Notes: generated by a model from the sequence alone, not told the origin. Numbered from the stretch's first letter, positions 44,148 through 53,319 are shown. The stretch: DNA of 64,000 nt from Profundibacter sp033851955 (GCA_033851955.1 JAWSVK010000006.1:62001-126000), one strand, 5' to 3'. Numbers and translations: made by a program.

Positions 44148-44971
44148 TGGAAATCGTCTCGGAAAACACGGCGTTTGGCGGCACACAAGGCGTGTACCGC
44201 CACGCCTCGACCTCCACCAAATGCGACATGACCTTTGCGGTTTATCTGCCACCACAGGCCAAAACCGGACCAGTTCCGGCCCTCTGGTATCTGTCAGGCC
44301 TGACCTGCACCCATGAAAACGCGATGACCAAGGCCGCACTGCAAGAACACGCAGCCCGGCGCGGTATTGCCATCATCTATCCCGACACTTCACCACGTGG
44401 CGAAGACGTGGCAAATGATGATGACTATGCGTTGGGTCAAGGCGCTGGGTTCTATGTCAACGCAACCCAAGCACCTTGGGCCGCGCATTTTCAGATGTAT
44501 GATTATGTGTTGAATGAACTGCCCGCATTGATCGCCAAAGAGTTCCCGATCAATGCCGCACGCGGCATCACTGGCCACTCAATGGGCGGCCACGGCGCGC
44601 TGACATTGGCACTAAACAATCCCGATGTGTTCACCTCAGTTTCGGCTTTTGCACCCATTGCCAACCCGACGGTATCAGACTGGGGACGCGTTCAACTTGA
44701 CGCCTATCTGGGCAGCGACGAGGCCACATGGGCCGCGCATGACGCGACGCTGTTGGTCGCCGCAAAAGGCTGGCCACGGGATGTACTGGTGGATCAAGGC
44801 ACAGCAGATAATTTCTTGGACCTGCTGAAACCCGAAGCCCTGTCAGCCGCTTTGGCTGCCGCGCGGATCCCCAGCACTTTCCGCATGCAAGAAGGTTACG
44901 ATCACAGCTATTACTTCGTTTCAACCTTTGCCGCAGATCATGTAGATTGGCACGCTGACCGCTTGACCTAA
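44147..44971 (+). CDS. fghA: S-formylglutathione hydrolase
   Basis: This alpha/beta hydrolase (esterase D family) releases formate and glutathione. It has 274 residues. The conserved LSGLTCTHENAMTKA segment and the nucleophile elbow GHSMGGHG (Ser145) are present. The acid and base are in VDQGTADNFL and GYDHSYYF. It is coupled to the class III dehydrogenase, completing glutathione-dependent formaldehyde oxidation. It converges on a TetR gene with 4 bases between. Confidence 0.96.
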   Translation: MEIVSENTAFGGTQGVYRHASTSTKCDMTFAVYLPPQAKTGPVPALWYLSGLTCTHENAMTKAALQEHAARRGIAIIYPDTSPRGEDVANDDDYALGQGAGFYVNATQAPWAAHFQMYDYVLNELPALIAKEFPINAARGITGHSMGGHGALTLALNNPDVFTSVSAFAPIANPTVSDWGRVQLDAYLGSDEATWAAHDATLLVAAKGWPRDVLVDQGTADNFLDLLKPEALSAALAAARIPSTFRMQEGYDHSYYFVSTFAADHVDWHADRLT

Positions 44972-44975
44972 ACAG

Positions 44976-45596
44976 TTAAGCCACGCCATACCGCGCCAAA
45001 AACATCTGAACGGCACCGTTGATCACCCGACCGGTTTCCTGCTCATCAAAACTGGTTGTTATCCCGCACAACAAACGCGGAAAAACCGAGGCCTTGCAGA
45101 GTTCAGAAAACTGGTCCGCCGCCAGATCAAAGTCGGTGATATCCAGTTGGCCCTTGGCAACGGCCTCTTGGAAATACTCAACCAATCGCGCGCGCACCAG
45201 CAATGGGCCAGATTCGTAAAACTGCCTGCCCAATTCGGGAAACCGCCCCGACTCTGCCGTGCATATCCGAAACATGCTTAGACCAAATTCGGATGTAACA
45301 AAATCAATCATCCTCTGGCCTGCTTCAAACAACACCTCGCTAGGGGGTGAATCTGTCGTCACAACTTCGATCGCGTTGTCAGCCTGTCGCTTGCATTCAA
45401 ATTTTGCCACTTCGGCAAACAGCAACCGCTTGTCAGGGAAATAACTATAAAGCGTTGCTTTGGAAACACCCGCAGTTTTGGCGATGTCATCGACACTCGC
45501 CCCCTCAAATCCGTCTTTCATAAAAACGACTCGCGCGCCTTCAAGAACTTGGTCAAACTTTCGACCCTTCGTAATCTTATGCGCTGTGGCTGTCAT
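44976..45596 (-). CDS. TetR/AcrR-family transcriptional regulator
   Basis: Using the ATG at 45596 (GGAGA 6 bases upstream), the protein has 206 residues. The N-terminal helix-turn-helix is typical: GARVVFMKDGFEGASVDDIAKTAGVSKATLYSYFPDKRLLF. The C-terminal ligand domain is less conserved. A 13-bp near-palindrome lies 33 bases upstream and is a candidate operator. Targets may be itself or the divergent mbfA gene. A link to the formaldehyde genes is possible only through read-through, as they are convergent. Confidence 0.88.
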   Translation of the reverse strand: MTATAHKITKGRKFDQVLEGARVVFMKDGFEGASVDDIAKTAGVSKATLYSYFPDKRLLFAEVAKFECKRQADNAIEVVTTDSPPSEVLFEAGQRMIDFVTSEFGLSMFRICTAESGRFPELGRQFYESGPLLVRARLVEYFQEAVAKGQLDITDFDLAADQFSELCKASVFPRLLCGITTSFDEQETGRVINGAVQMFLARYGVA

Positions 45597-45628
45597 TTCT
45601 ATCTCCGGTATTGGCCAGCGACTATAAT

Positions 45629-45641
45629 CTGAACTGTTTAG
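45629..45641. promoter_or_regulatory. Candidate TetR operator
   Basis: CTGAAC-T-GTTTAG is symmetrical except for one wobble pair and lies 33 bases upstream of the TetR start. A second, wider repeat (GACTA...TAGTC, 45620-45643) surrounds it. Confidence 0.35.
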
Positions 45642-45703
45642 TCTAAGCAAGAAAAGAAGCCCGCAGCGGCTTTGTGCTTGTCAATTTTTGCCCGTGTGAT
45701 AAA

Positions 45704-45718
45704 TTGGAATCATTCTAA
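45704..45718. promoter_or_regulatory. Irr/ICE-like iron-control box upstream of mbfA
   Basis: TTGGAAT-C-ATTCTAA is an almost perfect palindrome (one mismatch per arm of seven) of the TTnGAA-N3-TTCTAA form reported for Irr-regulated genes in Alphaproteobacteria. It ends 14 bases before the mbfA start, so bound protein would overlap the transcription start region and probably repress. MbfA is a known Irr target in rhizobia, which supports the reading. Confidence 0.6.
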
Positions 45719-45732
45719 ACTAAGGAGCCGCT

Positions 45733-46710
45733 ATGTTTTTTGGAGCAACCGCCCGCCGCAGGTTTTCAGACCTGAGCGAACAGGAAATCATAGCGCTTGC
45801 GATATCTTCTGAGGAGGACGATGCACGGATTTACCGCTCTTATGCTGAATATCTACGTGATGAATTCCCCGCCTCGGCCAAGATATTCGACAGCATGGCA
45901 GCTGAGGAAGATGTCCATCGCCGCAAATTGATCGAACTGCATCAATCACGATTTGGCGATGTGATCCCGCTACTGCGTCGCGAACATGTCGCAGGGTTTT
46001 ACGCACGGCGACCCGTGTGGTTACTTAAAAATCTAGGGATCGAACGTATCCGCGACGAAGCCGCAAAAATGGAGTCAGATGCAGAGGCCTTTTACACCAA
46101 AGCTGCCCAAAACTCGACCGATGCGCCAACACGCAAATTACTGGCAGATTTGGCCGCCGAAGAGGCGGGGCACAAAGACACAGCCCATACATTGGAAGCT
46201 GACCATCTAACCGAGGATGCCCGCGACAGCGAGCAGCGAACCGCACACCGCCAATTTATTCTAACCTGGGTTCAACCCGGTTTGGCGGGACTTATGGATG
46301 GGTCCGTTTCGACCCTTGCACCGATCTTTGCCACCGCCTTTGCCACCCAGGACACATGGACAACCTTTCTGGTCGGGCTGGCGGCATCCGTTGGGGCTGG
46401 CATCTCGATGGGCTTTACCGAAGCCGCCTCTGACGATGGCGAACTTTCCGGCCGTGGTTCGCCGACAAAACGCGGTTTTGCGTCAGGAGTGATGACCACA
46501 TTGGGTGGTTTGGGCCATGCATTACCCTACCTGATCACCGATTTTTGGACCGCTACGTCAATCGCCATCATGGTGGTGTTCGTGGAGCTGTGGATCATCG
46601 TTTGGCTGCAATATAAATTCATGCAAACCCCCATTATGCGGGCCACATTTCAGGTGGTCCTAGGCGGGGCACTTGTGTTCGCGGCAGGGGTGTTGATCGG
46701 CGGGGGGTAG
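45733..46710 (+). CDS. mbfA: Membrane-bound ferritin MbfA (erythrin-VIT1 fusion), iron exporter
   Basis: The protein has 325 residues. The N-terminal ferritin-like domain (about 10-150) has glutamates in ISSEEDDARIYRSYAE, AAEEDVHRRKLIEL and AAEEAGHKD. The C-terminal VIT1-type membrane domain (about 180-325) begins FILTWVQPGLAGLMDGSVSTLAPIF and contains the GFTEAASDDGELSGRGSP loop. MbfA exports iron and protects against iron and peroxide stress in related bacteria. The ribosome site AAGGAG and the upstream Irr-like box fit iron-controlled expression. Confidence 0.93.
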   Translation: MFFGATARRRFSDLSEQEIIALAISSEEDDARIYRSYAEYLRDEFPASAKIFDSMAAEEDVHRRKLIELHQSRFGDVIPLLRREHVAGFYARRPVWLLKNLGIERIRDEAAKMESDAEAFYTKAAQNSTDAPTRKLLADLAAEEAGHKDTAHTLEADHLTEDARDSEQRTAHRQFILTWVQPGLAGLMDGSVSTLAPIFATAFATQDTWTTFLVGLAASVGAGISMGFTEAASDDGELSGRGSPTKRGFASGVMTTLGGLGHALPYLITDFWTATSIAIMVVFVELWIIVWLQYKFMQTPIMRATFQVVLGGALVFAAGVLIGGG

Positions 46711-46742
46711 CGCGTCCGCCGATGGGATGCTAAGCCAAGAGC

Positions 46743-47672
46743 ATGCTGGAAATCTTCCTGAAAACTCTGCCGTTTTTTGCCTTAATGGGTGTCGGTTACA
46801 TTGCGGGCCGTACGCGGTTTTTCCCCGCCGAGGCCACAGCCTACCTGACAAAGTTCGTCTTTTACTTTGCCCTTTCGGCGATGTTGTTTCGTTTTGCCGC
46901 GACTCTGCCCATTACCGAAATTTTCGACGCCCAATTCGCCTACGCCTATTTACTGGGTTCCGCTGTGGTTTACCTGCTGGTGTCACTGGCCGCCAAGGCG
47001 CGCGGACTATCTGTGGCAGAGTGCGCAATCGAAGCGCAATGCGGCATTATCGGCAACACCGGATTTTTGGGCATCCCGATGCTGGCCGTTTTATTGGGCC
47101 CCGCCGCTATCGGTCCGATCATCATGCTACTGGCCATCGACCTAATTGTGTTCTCAAGCTTGATCGTGATCCTGATCACAGGCAGCCGCGATGGACGCAT
47201 GTCGGTTGCCGTCTTGGTCACTGTCGGCAAGGGTTTGTTGGAAAACCCAATGGTAATGTCGATGGCGGCAGGCTTGATATGGTCCACCACCAATGTGCCA
47301 CTTCCCACGCCTGTCAGTGAATTTCTGACCATTCTTGGCGCCGCAGCAACGCCCGGCGCCCTGTTCGCAATCGGCGCCTCACTGGCCTACAAATCCGCCG
47401 AGCGGATCTCAGTCGCCGTTTGGTTGTCCTTTGCAAAATTGGTGCTGCACCCGGTTGCTGTGGGCATCTGCGCTTTGCTAATCTTCAACGTCGCCCGTTT
47501 TGACGCTGGCGTGATGATCGCCGCTGCCGCACTTCCTGTGGCTGGCAACGTCTACATTCTTGCCCAGCATTACAACGTCGCCCCTCATCGCGTTTCCACC
47601 GCAATCCTGATCTCGACATTGTTCAGTATCTTTTCAGTGTCTTTGGTCATCTCTTGGATCAGCACGCTCTAA
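46743..47672 (+). CDS. AEC (auxin efflux carrier) family transporter
   Basis: This is an inner-membrane carrier of 309 residues with about ten hydrophobic segments. The N-terminal LPFFALMGVGYIAGR and the internal NTGFLGIPMLAVLLGPAAIGPII pattern are typical of the AEC family. The C-terminal half has the repeated ALPVAGNVYILAQHYN element. Bacterial members move malonate, malate or other organic anions, and the substrate here is unknown. It lies 32 bases after mbfA and 19 bases before the YaiI gene. Confidence 0.9.
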   Translation: MLEIFLKTLPFFALMGVGYIAGRTRFFPAEATAYLTKFVFYFALSAMLFRFAATLPITEIFDAQFAYAYLLGSAVVYLLVSLAAKARGLSVAECAIEAQCGIIGNTGFLGIPMLAVLLGPAAIGPIIMLLAIDLIVFSSLIVILITGSRDGRMSVAVLVTVGKGLLENPMVMSMAAGLIWSTTNVPLPTPVSEFLTILGAAATPGALFAIGASLAYKSAERISVAVWLSFAKLVLHPVAVGICALLIFNVARFDAGVMIAAAALPVAGNVYILAQHYNVAPHRVSTAILISTLFSIFSVSLVISWISTL

Positions 47673-47691
47673 AAAACATGAAAGCCCTGCT

Positions 47692-48162
47692 ATGACAGCC
47701 ATCTACATCGACGCCGACGCCTGCCCTGTCAAAGACGAGGCCGAACGGGTCGCCACCCGCCGCAAACTAAAGCTGTTCATGGTATGCAATGGTGGTTTGC
47801 GCCCATCGGCCAATCCGTTGGTTGAGATGGTGTTTGTCGCGGACGGCCCTGATGTGGCCGACATGTGGATCGCCGATCGTGCAGGGCGCGGTGATGTGGT
47901 GGTGACGGGCGACATTCCCTTAGCCGCCAAATGCATTGAGGCAGGCGCAAGGGTGCTAAAGCACAACGGCGAAGTGTTCACCCCTGCAAACATCGGCAAC
48001 ATTCTGGCCACCCGTGATCTGATGAGCGACCTGCGCGAGGCCGATCCGTTTCGTCAAGGTGGCGGCAAAGCCTTTACAAAAGCCGACCGGTCGCGTTTTC
48101 TTTCGGCGTTGGATAGTGAATTGAACAAAGCCCAGAAAGAAACCCCAAATGCCGCAAATTGA
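47692..48162 (+). CDS. YaiI/YqxD family protein (DUF188)
   Basis: The protein has 156 residues and a PIN-like fold. The start IYIDADACPVKDEAERVA and the internal DMWIADRAGRGDVVVTGDIPLAAKC are the family signatures, with conserved aspartates suggesting a metal-dependent nuclease. The function is not established. Its end overlaps the HAD gene by 14 bases in another frame. Confidence 0.93.
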   Translation: MTAIYIDADACPVKDEAERVATRRKLKLFMVCNGGLRPSANPLVEMVFVADGPDVADMWIADRAGRGDVVVTGDIPLAAKCIEAGARVLKHNGEVFTPANIGNILATRDLMSDLREADPFRQGGGKAFTKADRSRFLSALDSELNKAQKETPNAAN

Positions 48163-48775
48163 AGCAGTCGTTTTTGACATCGGCAAGGTGCTGATCGAGT
48201 GGCATCCAGAACGGTTTTTCGACGCTGAAATTGGCACCAAACGACGCCGCGAACTGTTCGCCGCCGTGGACCTATACGCCATGAACGAACGCATTGATCT
48301 GGGCGCACCTTTTCGCCAAACCGTTTATGAATGCGCTAGCGCGCATCCTAAATTCCGCTCCGAAATTTGTCTGTGGCACGACAGTTGGATCAAAATGGCG
48401 ACCCCCGCCATTTCAGATTCCGTTAGGTTAATGCGAGCGATCCGCGCTAAAGGCACACCCGTTTTTGCACTGTCCAATTTTGGTATTGGCACGTTTGAAA
48501 TCGCCGCAAAGGCCTATCCATTCCTAAATGAATTTGACCAAAAATATGTGTCTGGCCACCTTCAAGAAATCAAACCACACGCCCGAATTTATGAGCTGTT
48601 AGAGCAATCCAGCGGTCTTGCACCTGGGGCGTTGTTGTTCACTGATGATTTGCCAGATAACGTCAAAGCTGCGGCAGACCGTGGATGGCATGCACATTTG
48701 TTCGATGGAGCAGCGGGTTGGGCGCAGTCATTGGTCCATCACAACGTTCTAACGGCAAAGGAAGCGTTCTTATGA
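48149..48775 (+). CDS. HAD-superfamily hydrolase (YihX-like)
   Basis: The phosphatase-like protein has 208 residues. Motif I is VVFDIGKVLIEW (nucleophile Asp10 with Gly at +2, as in YihX relatives). Motif II is FALSNFGIG, and motifs III/IV appear in KPHARIYELL and LLFTDDLPDN. The small-molecule substrate is unknown. It overlaps both neighbours (14 bases upstream, ATGA downstream), so it is embedded in the 47.7-51.4 kb operon. Confidence 0.9.
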   Translation: MPQIEAVVFDIGKVLIEWHPERFFDAEIGTKRRRELFAAVDLYAMNERIDLGAPFRQTVYECASAHPKFRSEICLWHDSWIKMATPAISDSVRLMRAIRAKGTPVFALSNFGIGTFEIAAKAYPFLNEFDQKYVSGHLQEIKPHARIYELLEQSSGLAPGALLFTDDLPDNVKAAADRGWHAHLFDGAAGWAQSLVHHNVLTAKEAFL

Positions 48776-49692
48776 AGTTTGAAATCATTGGGTTTGAAGA
48801 CGGCAATGCGCTGCTCGATTGGAACGCGCTATGCGACGCCTTGGTTGATTCCCACAAGTTGCCCAAAGCCGAAATCGCCGACACGTTTTTGTATCGTGGC
48901 AAAGACACCTTACTGTCCCGCGCCGCTTGGATAGATGGGCTTGGCCTTGCCACCAAAGCCGCAACCATTTTCCCTGAAAATCCGTCCGCAAATTTGCCGA
49001 TGGTCAACGGAGCCGTAAACTTGTTTTCCGATCAAAGTGGTCAGCTGGAAGCCCTGATTGATTTTCATCTGGTCACGAAATGGAAAACCGCAGGCGACAG
49101 CCTGTTGGCGGCCAAAATTTTGGCCCGCCCTGACAGCCGCAACATCTTGATTGTTGGCGCAGGAACAGTCGGCTACTCCCTGCGAAATGCCTATGGAGCT
49201 GCCTTTCCCGACGCACAGTTCAGGGTCTGGAACCGCTCTCCCGATGCGGCCATCAAAATGGCGCAAGCTTTCCCCGACACCACAGCGGCGAGCGATCTGG
49301 AAAACGCCGTGCGCGAAGCCGACATTATCACTTCGGCCACCATGTCCACTGACCCGTTGATCAAAGGCGAGTGGTTGCAGGCCGGCCAACACATTGATCT
49401 AATCGGTGCCTACCGTCCCGACATGCGAGAGGTAGACGACGCTGCCCTTAAACGTGCGCGAATTTTTGTCGACAGTTTCGACACAACCGTCAACCATATT
49501 GGCGAGTTGATGATCCCGCTGGCCAGCGGCGCGATCATGCGTGAAGACGTGTTGGCCGATTATTATGAACTAGCAACTGGGTCTTTCAAACGCACCAGTG
49601 ACGACGAAATCACCTTGTTCAAAAACGGCGGCGGCGCGCATCTGGACTTGATGGTCAGCCGCTATATTCTGGACGCTTGGAGGGCGAGATGA
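48772..49692 (+). CDS. Ornithine cyclodeaminase / mu-crystallin family protein
   Basis: From the ATG at 48772, which overlaps the HAD stop, the protein has 306 residues. The earlier in-frame start at 48685 lies within the HAD gene and is rejected. The NAD-binding motif is ILIVGAGTVGYSLRNAYG. The ADIITSATMSTDPLIKGEWLQAGQHIDLIGAY region is typical of the family. Members include ornithine cyclodeaminase, alanine dehydrogenase, ketimine reductase and others. The true substrate cannot be assigned. Confidence 0.92.
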   Translation: MKFEIIGFEDGNALLDWNALCDALVDSHKLPKAEIADTFLYRGKDTLLSRAAWIDGLGLATKAATIFPENPSANLPMVNGAVNLFSDQSGQLEALIDFHLVTKWKTAGDSLLAAKILARPDSRNILIVGAGTVGYSLRNAYGAAFPDAQFRVWNRSPDAAIKMAQAFPDTTAASDLENAVREADIITSATMSTDPLIKGEWLQAGQHIDLIGAYRPDMREVDDAALKRARIFVDSFDTTVNHIGELMIPLASGAIMREDVLADYYELATGSFKRTSDDEITLFKNGGGAHLDLMVSRYILDAWRAR

Positions 49693-50477
49693 TTTCCCCA
49701 AAACAAATTGCAGATTTCAAACGCGACGGCGTTGTTAAGGTTGAAGGCCTGTTCACCGATTGGGTCGATCTGATGGCCGCCGGTGTGGCACGCAACTTGG
49801 CCAACCCTAGCGAATACGCCTCGGAAAATGACGTGACGGATGGGCGGTTCTTTGACGATTATTGCAATTGGGCCCGTATCCCCGAGTTTGGGAAAGTCAT
49901 CCACCAAAGCCCCGCCGCAGAGCTGGCGGCAACGGTCATGCAATCAAAAACCGCTCAGATTTACCACGACCATGTGTTGGTCAAAGACGCAGGCACCCCA
50001 ACGCCAACCCCGTGGCACCAAGACAGCCCTTACTACTTTGTCACAGGCGAACAAACCGTCAGCATCTGGATACCGCTTGATCCCGTACAAGATGCCAGCC
50101 TGCGCTTCATCGCAGGATCCCACAAATGGGACCGTATGGTGCGCCCAGTCAGTTGGGCCGACGACAGCGATTTTTATGAGGGCGAACACGATTGGACGCC
50201 CGTGCCCGACCCCGACCAAAACCCGGCGGATTTGAAGGTTCTAGAATGGCCGATGAATCCGGGTGATGCGCTGTTGTTTGACTACCGCACTGTCCACGGC
50301 GCACGCGGCAATATGGGCAAAACAACCCGACGTGCACTTAGCCTGCGTTGGATGGGTGACGACGCCCGCTATGTCGAACGCCCTGGCCGCACATCTCCCC
50401 CATTTCCGGGGCATGAAATGACGGCCGGTCAGCGACTACGCGAAGATTGGTTTCCTGTGATTTGGAGAGGTGTATAA
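49689..50477 (+). CDS. Phytanoyl-CoA dioxygenase (PhyH) family Fe(II)/2-oxoglutarate oxygenase
   Basis: The protein has 262 residues from the ATG that overlaps the previous stop. The iron facial triad is visible: His and Asp in TPWHQDSPYYF and the distal His in YRTVHGARGN. An Arg suitable for 2-oxoglutarate follows in TRRALSLRWMG. PhyH proteins hydroxylate diverse substrates, including ectoine, lipids and antibiotics. It is sandwiched between an ornithine-cyclodeaminase-like gene and an alpha/beta hydrolase, hinting at a small-molecule pathway. Confidence 0.92.
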   Translation: MISPKQIADFKRDGVVKVEGLFTDWVDLMAAGVARNLANPSEYASENDVTDGRFFDDYCNWARIPEFGKVIHQSPAAELAATVMQSKTAQIYHDHVLVKDAGTPTPTPWHQDSPYYFVTGEQTVSIWIPLDPVQDASLRFIAGSHKWDRMVRPVSWADDSDFYEGEHDWTPVPDPDQNPADLKVLEWPMNPGDALLFDYRTVHGARGNMGKTTRRALSLRWMGDDARYVERPGRTSPPFPGHEMTAGQRLREDWFPVIWRGV

Positions 50478-51403
50478 TGAGTTGGTTTTTCCTAATTGGT
50501 TTCGTCATTCTGCTGATCGCAGCCCCTTTCTTTGCCGAGCGTCGGCGGACACCAATGGGCAAGGATATGCGCAAAGCAGCGCCTGGTAACTTTGCCAGTC
50601 TTTCCAGCGGTATGACACACTATCAATGGCGTGGTCCGATTGGTGGACCGATTGCGGTTTGCGTGCATGGCCTAACGACCCCCAGCTATGTATGGGACGG
50701 GCTGTTGGTCGGGCTGAACCGCATGGGCTATCGTGTGCTCACCTATGATCTCTATGGACGAGGATTTTCTGACCGTGTTATCGGGCCGCAAAACGCCGAA
50801 TTCTTCAATCGCCAATTAGAGGAATTGCTGCAAGACCAAGACGTCGATGGAGGCATGATGTTGATCGGATATTCGATGGGCGGCGCCATTGCGACTTGCT
50901 ATGGCGCCAAACATCCTGAGATGTTGGAGCGGCTGATATTGCTGGCTCCTGCAGGCCTTGGGATCACGCCCGGCAAGACCTTTACCTTTATTCGCGACAC
51001 GCCGATTATAGGGGATTGGATCATGTCTATCTTGGGTGGGGTTCTCTTGCGCAAAGCCTTAACCTCAGCCTCCAAAACACCATCCTCTGTGCCAGACATT
51101 TACACCAAGCAAAACGAAGATACCCATGTGCAGGGGTTTCTACCCGCCATCTTGTCGAGCCTACGTAATCTGCTGGCGGTCAATCTGGAGGATGAGCACA
51201 AGGTTTTGGCCAACTCCGACATCCCCGTTGCCGCCATTTGGGGCGAGGTGGACACGACGATCCCGATATCAGGTCTAGGAAAACTGGCAGATATCAACCG
51301 CACCGCATATCAAACCATGATCCCAAACGCGGGCCATTCTTTAACCTATGCCGATCCTGAAAAGGTGACGGTTGCAATCCAAGAATTCTTACGCGAGGTA
51401 TGA
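50477..51403 (+). CDS. Alpha/beta hydrolase with N-terminal membrane anchor
   Basis: The protein has 308 residues and its ATG shares a base with the PhyH stop (TAATG). Residues 2-20 (SWFFLIGFVILLIAAPFFA) form a membrane segment or uncleaved signal. The hydrolase core has the oxyanion region VCVHGLTTPSYVWDGL, nucleophile GYSMGG, acid WGEVDTTIP and base PNAGHSLTYADP. The substrate is unknown. It is the last gene of the overlapping operon. Confidence 0.9.
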   Translation: MSWFFLIGFVILLIAAPFFAERRRTPMGKDMRKAAPGNFASLSSGMTHYQWRGPIGGPIAVCVHGLTTPSYVWDGLLVGLNRMGYRVLTYDLYGRGFSDRVIGPQNAEFFNRQLEELLQDQDVDGGMMLIGYSMGGAIATCYGAKHPEMLERLILLAPAGLGITPGKTFTFIRDTPIIGDWIMSILGGVLLRKALTSASKTPSSVPDIYTKQNEDTHVQGFLPAILSSLRNLLAVNLEDEHKVLANSDIPVAAIWGEVDTTIPISGLGKLADINRTAYQTMIPNAGHSLTYADPEKVTVAIQEFLREV

Positions 51404-51447
51404 TGAGGAGTTCATTTTGACAAAACGACAGAGGTAAAAACCTAATT

Positions 51448-51459
51448 GTTAGCGCTAAC
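51448..51459. promoter_or_regulatory. LacI-type palindrome upstream of edd
   Basis: GTTAGCGCTAAC is a perfect 12-bp palindrome with a central CG, the form of LacI/GalR-family operators. It lies 54 bases upstream of the edd start. A sugar-acid repressor of LacI type is a reasonable guess. The regulator gene is not in the window. Confidence 0.55.
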
Positions 51460-51513
51460 TTTTTGTGCTACTCAGGCCCGAATCCAAAGAATTGATCGCG
51501 TTAGGGAACCAAC

Positions 51514-53319
51514 ATGTCTCTTGAAAACACCATCCACAAAGTTACCAACCGCATCCAGAAACGCAGCGCGCAAACCCGCCAAACATATTTGGCACGGATG
51601 CATCAAGCACAACAAGAAGGCCCGCGTCGTGGTCATTTGACCTGCGGAAATCAGGCTCATGCCTATGCTGCAATGGGTGCTGACAAAACTGCACTCGAAT
51701 CTTCACCCGCTCCAAACCTAGGCATTATCAGTGCATACAATGACATGCTGTCCGCGCATCAACCCTTTGACGCCTTCCCCGACTTGATCCGCAAAGCCGC
51801 GCGTGATGTTGGTGCGACCGCACAAATGGCAGGCGGCGTTCCAGCCATGTGCGATGGCGTCACGCAAGGCCAAGTTGGCATGGAACTATCGCTATTTTCG
51901 CGCGACGTGATCGCCTTGGCGGCGGGCATTGCCCTGTCGCACAACACGTTTGACACCAGCGTTTACCTCGGTGTTTGTGACAAAATCGTCCCTGGCATGA
52001 TTATCGCGGCCGCCACCTATGGTTATCTGCCCGCCGTGTTTTTGCCGGCTGGCCCGATGACATCTGGACTACCCAACGATCAAAAAGCAAAAATACGCCA
52101 GCAGTTCGCTTGCGGTGAAATCAGCCGCAAAGAACTGATGCAGGCAGAAATGGACAGCTACCACGGCCCCGGCACCTGCACCTTTTATGGCACCGCCAAT
52201 TCCAATCAGATGTTGATGGAGTTCATGGGGCTGCACCTACCCGGCGCAAGTTTTGTAAACCCGAACACTCCCCTGCGGGACGCCCTAACCGACTTCGGTG
52301 CCAAGCGTGCCCTAGAAATCACTGCCCTTGGAAATGACTACCGCCCAGCGTCCAAAATTCTGGACGAACGGACATTCGTAAACGGTATGGTTGGGCTAAT
52401 GTCTACAGGGGGGTCGACCAATCTGGTCCTTCATCTTCCTGCCATGGCACGCGCCGCTGGTGTTCTCATTGAGCCCGAGGATTTGGCCGAAATCTCTGCG
52501 GTGACGCCCCTGCTGGCCAAAGTTTATCCAAACGGGCTAGCGGACGTGAACCACTTTCACGCCGCAGGCGGGTTGGGATACATGATTGGCGAATTGCTGG
52601 ACGCTGGATTGCTGCACCCTGACACAACAACCATCATAGGCGACGGGCTACAAGATTACACCAAGGACCCTAAACTGGAAAACGGTGACCTTGCTTGGCA
52701 CAGCGGTCCAGCCGCGCCATTGAATGACAAAATATTGCGGCCCGCTTCCGATCCGTTCAAACCAACAGGTGGGCTGCAGGCCCTGAGCGGCAATCTTGGG
52801 AGCGGCGTGATCAAAGTTTCCGCCGTAAAACCTGAACATCAAATCGTCCAAGCTCCCGCCCGCGTGTTCCACACACAAGACGCCGTAAAGGCGGCCTTCG
52901 TGGCCGGCGAGTTCACCGAAGACTGCGTTGTCGTGGTGCGTTTTCAAGGACCACGCGCCAACGGAATGCCGGAATTGCACAATCTCAGCCCGACATTGGC
53001 AGTCTTGCAAGATCGCGGATTAAAGGTGGCCTTGGTGACCGACGGGCGCATGTCTGGGGCTTCGGGCAAAGTGCCTGCCGCCATCCATGTCACACCTGAG
53101 GCCGCTAACGGTGGGCCATTGGCACGGGTGATGGATGGCGATATCATCACACTCGACGCGACCGCAGGAACGCTGGAAGTTTTCGCGGACGGTTTCGAAA
53201 CACGCGTGGCCGTGACGCCGGATCTATCCGACAATGGCCATGGCATCGGACGCGAATTATTTGAAGTATTCAGAAACAACGTAGGGCCCGCCGATAAAGG
53301 CGCCGCCGTCGTTGTTTAA
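51514..53319 (+). CDS. edd: 6-phosphogluconate dehydratase
   Basis: This is the first specific enzyme of the Entner-Doudoroff pathway, a [4Fe-4S] dehydratase of the IlvD/Edd family. It has 601 residues. Cluster cysteines are in MCDGVTQGQ and YLGVCDKIVPG. STGGSTNLVLHLPA and RMSGASGKVPAAIH are family signatures. It is followed 18 bases later by eda, giving a two-gene pathway unit, and is preceded by a LacI-type palindrome. Confidence 0.98.
   Translation: MSLENTIHKVTNRIQKRSAQTRQTYLARMHQAQQEGPRRGHLTCGNQAHAYAAMGADKTALESSPAPNLGIISAYNDMLSAHQPFDAFPDLIRKAARDVGATAQMAGGVPAMCDGVTQGQVGMELSLFSRDVIALAAGIALSHNTFDTSVYLGVCDKIVPGMIIAAATYGYLPAVFLPAGPMTSGLPNDQKAKIRQQFACGEISRKELMQAEMDSYHGPGTCTFYGTANSNQMLMEFMGLHLPGASFVNPNTPLRDALTDFGAKRALEITALGNDYRPASKILDERTFVNGMVGLMSTGGSTNLVLHLPAMARAAGVLIEPEDLAEISAVTPLLAKVYPNGLADVNHFHAAGGLGYMIGELLDAGLLHPDTTTIIGDGLQDYTKDPKLENGDLAWHSGPAAPLNDKILRPASDPFKPTGGLQALSGNLGSGVIKVSAVKPEHQIVQAPARVFHTQDAVKAAFVAGEFTEDCVVVVRFQGPRANGMPELHNLSPTLAVLQDRGLKVALVTDGRMSGASGKVPAAIHVTPEAANGGPLARVMDGDIITLDATAGTLEVFADGFETRVAVTPDLSDNGHGIGRELFEVFRNNVGPADKGAAVVV

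Noticed and set aside
48685..48771. Upstream start for the ornithine-cyclodeaminase-like gene
   Set aside because: It would overlap the HAD gene by about 90 bases. The ATG at 48772 forms the usual ATGA overlap and matches the family N-terminus.
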